This document shows, one piece after another, positions 62,688 to 64,000 of a stretch of 64,000 nt of DNA. Every line of letters starts with the position of its first letter. Within the stretch, counting starts at the first letter, position 1. A program made the translations under genes and the position numbers. The notes beneath the pieces were generated by a model that was not told the DNA's origin, did not search any database, and worked only from the letters and a program-made list of their open reading frames with translations. The DNA comes from Bradyrhizobium algeriense (GTDB lineage Bacteria > Pseudomonadota > Alphaproteobacteria > Rhizobiales > Xanthobacteraceae). The stretch covers positions 1,736,001 to 1,800,000 of the forward strand of contig NZ_JAZHRV010000001.1 of NCBI RefSeq assembly GCF_036924595.1, read 5' to 3'.

Positions 62688-64000
62688 ATGGGGCAAAGGG
62701 CTGCCGCTGGAACTGGGTCGCAGGGCCGCGCTTTGGCGCGGGCGGCCCGGCTGTGCCTCGGCCGGCCGCTTGCCTTTGTCCTGCTGCTCGCCGGCATCGC
62801 TGTTTCGCAGCCCTGCCGGGCCGACGATCCGGTCCGGGGGGAGGCGACGTTCACGTCCGGCGGCGGCTTCGCCCGGCTGGTATTGAAACTGGCCGAGGAC
62901 GTCGAATCCGAGGTTTCGACTGCGGGTTCGATCATCATCATCCACTTCAAGCGCCCGGTGGATATTCCCGTCGACAAATTGTCGGACGCCGTTCCCGATT
63001 ATGTCGGCTCGGCGCGGCGCGATCCCGACGGTACGGCGATCCGGCTATCGCTGGCACGGCGGGCAACCGTCAACACCATGACGGCGGGGGAGCGGATCTT
63101 CGTCGACTTCCTGCCCGATAGCTGGACCGGTCCGCCGCCCTCGCTTCCTGCCGAAGTCATTCGCGAACTGGCGGCCCGGGCACGGGCCGCCGAGCGCGCG
63201 CTTCGCGTGCAGATGGCGGTCAATGCCGCAAAGAAGAGGCCGCCGGTGCGTGTCCGCGCCTCGGTGCAGCCGACCTTCGTCCGCTTCGTGTTCGAGATGC
63301 CCGACGGCGTCAACGTGTCGTCGGTGCTGAACGATCAGAAGCTGACGCTGCAGTTCAACAGCGTGCTCAATTTCGACCTGGCGGATGCGAAGGTGGCGGC
63401 GCCACCGAACATTGCCTCGATCAACCAGCGGGCCGACGTCGACTCTTCCGCAGTCGACATCGTTCTGATCGGCGAGGTCGACGTGCATTCCTTCCGTGAG
63501 GAAAAGAACTATGTGATCGATGTCGCCTTCCAGCAGGCGGAAAAACCCGCTTTGGCCGCGCCGCATGCCGAGGCCAAGCCGGCCGTACCGGCCAAACCGG
63601 GCCCTGCCTCGCGGGTTTCGCGCGACAAGGCCCTGAAGGAATCGCCGTCACTGCAGCAGCCGGCGGAAATTCCGCCCGTCACCTCGGAGATGATTGCCGA
63701 GCAGGCCAGGATCGAGATCAAGCCGGGGCAGGCGACCGAAGCGCCGGCCGTGACCGAGGTCAAAACGCCTGCCGTCGAAAAAGTGACGCCGGCCAATGAC
63801 AACGCGGCTTCAGCGGCCGAGAAGATGGCGGCTGCGGAAAAAACATCGTCGCCGGCGGAAGCCGCGAAAGCGGCGCAGCCTGCCGAACAGGTCCAGGCCG
63901 CTGCTGCGGAAGCGCCGAAGGCCGTGGCGCCCAGCCAGGCTCCACCTCCCGCGGAGTTGCCGAAGCAGCCAGCGCCGGCGGCATCCAGCCCGCCCCCGGA
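62688..64000 (+). CDS. Large exported protein, partial (cut by window end)
   Basis: An open frame runs from ATG 62688 to the window end, at least 437 residues. It begins with a long basic stretch, a hydrophobic signal (about residues 29-41) and CRADDPVRGEATF, where the mature protein probably starts. Residues about 50-300 are beta-rich with EDVESEVSTAGSIIIIHFKR and FVRFVFEMPDGVNVSSVLND, resembling AMIN-like or carbohydrate-binding periplasmic domains. From about residue 305 on it is Ala/Pro/Glu-rich and disordered. It follows the motor genes, so it may be a motor partner (MotC-like or a TPR protein), but this is only a guess. The rest lies outside the window. Confidence 0.7.
   Translation, partial: MGQRAAAGTGSQGRALARAARLCLGRPLAFVLLLAGIAVSQPCRADDPVRGEATFTSGGGFARLVLKLAEDVESEVSTAGSIIIIHFKRPVDIPVDKLSDAVPDYVGSARRDPDGTAIRLSLARRATVNTMTAGERIFVDFLPDSWTGPPPSLPAEVIRELAARARAAERALRVQMAVNAAKKRPPVRVRASVQPTFVRFVFEMPDGVNVSSVLNDQKLTLQFNSVLNFDLADAKVAAPPNIASINQRADVDSSAVDIVLIGEVDVHSFREEKNYVIDVAFQQAEKPALAAPHAEAKPAVPAKPGPASRVSRDKALKESPSLQQPAEIPPVTSEMIAEQARIEIKPGQATEAPAVTEVKTPAVEKVTPANDNAASAAEKMAAAEKTSSPAEAAKAAQPAEQVQAAAAEAPKAVAPSQAPPPAELPKQPAPAASSPPP

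Overview
The window is GC-rich alphaproteobacterial chromosome, most likely from the Bradyrhizobium/Rhodopseudomonas group. This rests on the two-flagellin locus with flbT and flaF, fliX divergent from flgI, DUF3551 and DUF1127 proteins, the TrxR-like ferredoxin-NADP reductase, and intergenic palindromes of a style common in that group. I ran no database search; all names come from reading the sequence.

Layout. 0-0.75 kb: vapBC-type toxin-antitoxin pair. 0.9-6.2 kb: a 1760-residue membrane-anchored coiled-coil protein resembling the polar-growth ring protein GPR/RgsE, with eight 44-residue repeats. 6.6-14.5 kb: an Hpt protein, a 2Fe-2S ferredoxin, an internally deleted hydrolase pseudogene, a thioesterase, ferredoxin-NADP reductase, DUF2147, an SGNH hydrolase, a YbhN-like membrane protein and a DUF892 protein. 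14.8-30.5 kb: an MHYT-PAS-GGDEF-EAL protein, small membrane proteins, a YdcF-like protein, a MocR regulator with clear operator repeats, DUF1127, an autotransporter, a LuxR-type regulator, a Bcr/CflA-type MFS pump, a universal stress protein, a histidine phosphatase, an FAD oxidoreductase and MsrB.

30.6-44.6 kb is the first flagellar block: flgE-flgK-flgL, two flagellin genes, flbT-flaF, an uncharacterised gene, a second flaF, then in reverse a FlaG-like gene and flgI-flgJ-flgN-like, with fliX divergent. 44.6-51.4 kb is accessory: HxlR regulator/NAD(P)-binding pair, DksA, a hydratase, a DehI-like protein, an exported beta-carbonic anhydrase, an apparently exported SspB-like protein, a 26-residue membrane peptide, PRC-barrel and DUF3551. 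51.7-54.7 kb is a tripartite tricarboxylate transporter operon (tctCBA) flanked by two ~150-bp diverged copies of the flgH 3' end and its hairpin. 54.8-61.6 kb is the second flagellar block: reverse flgF-flgG-flgA-flgH and forward fliL-fliM-DUF6468-motE-like. The window ends inside a large exported protein gene.

Regulation. The sequence shows three sigma54-type promoters (flgE, flgI, flgF), two matches to the CtrA box TTAA-N7-TTAA (fliC2 and the last gene) and further half-sites near flagellar genes. With fliX present this fits a Caulobacter-like CtrA / FliX-FlbD / sigma54 flagellar hierarchy. Outer rod/ring/hook parts (FlgF, G, H, I, A, J, E), filament parts (FlgK, FlgL, two FliC), flagellin regulators (FlbT, FlaF), motor parts (FliL, FliM, MotE-like) and FliX are here; the basal body core, export apparatus and stator genes are not in view.
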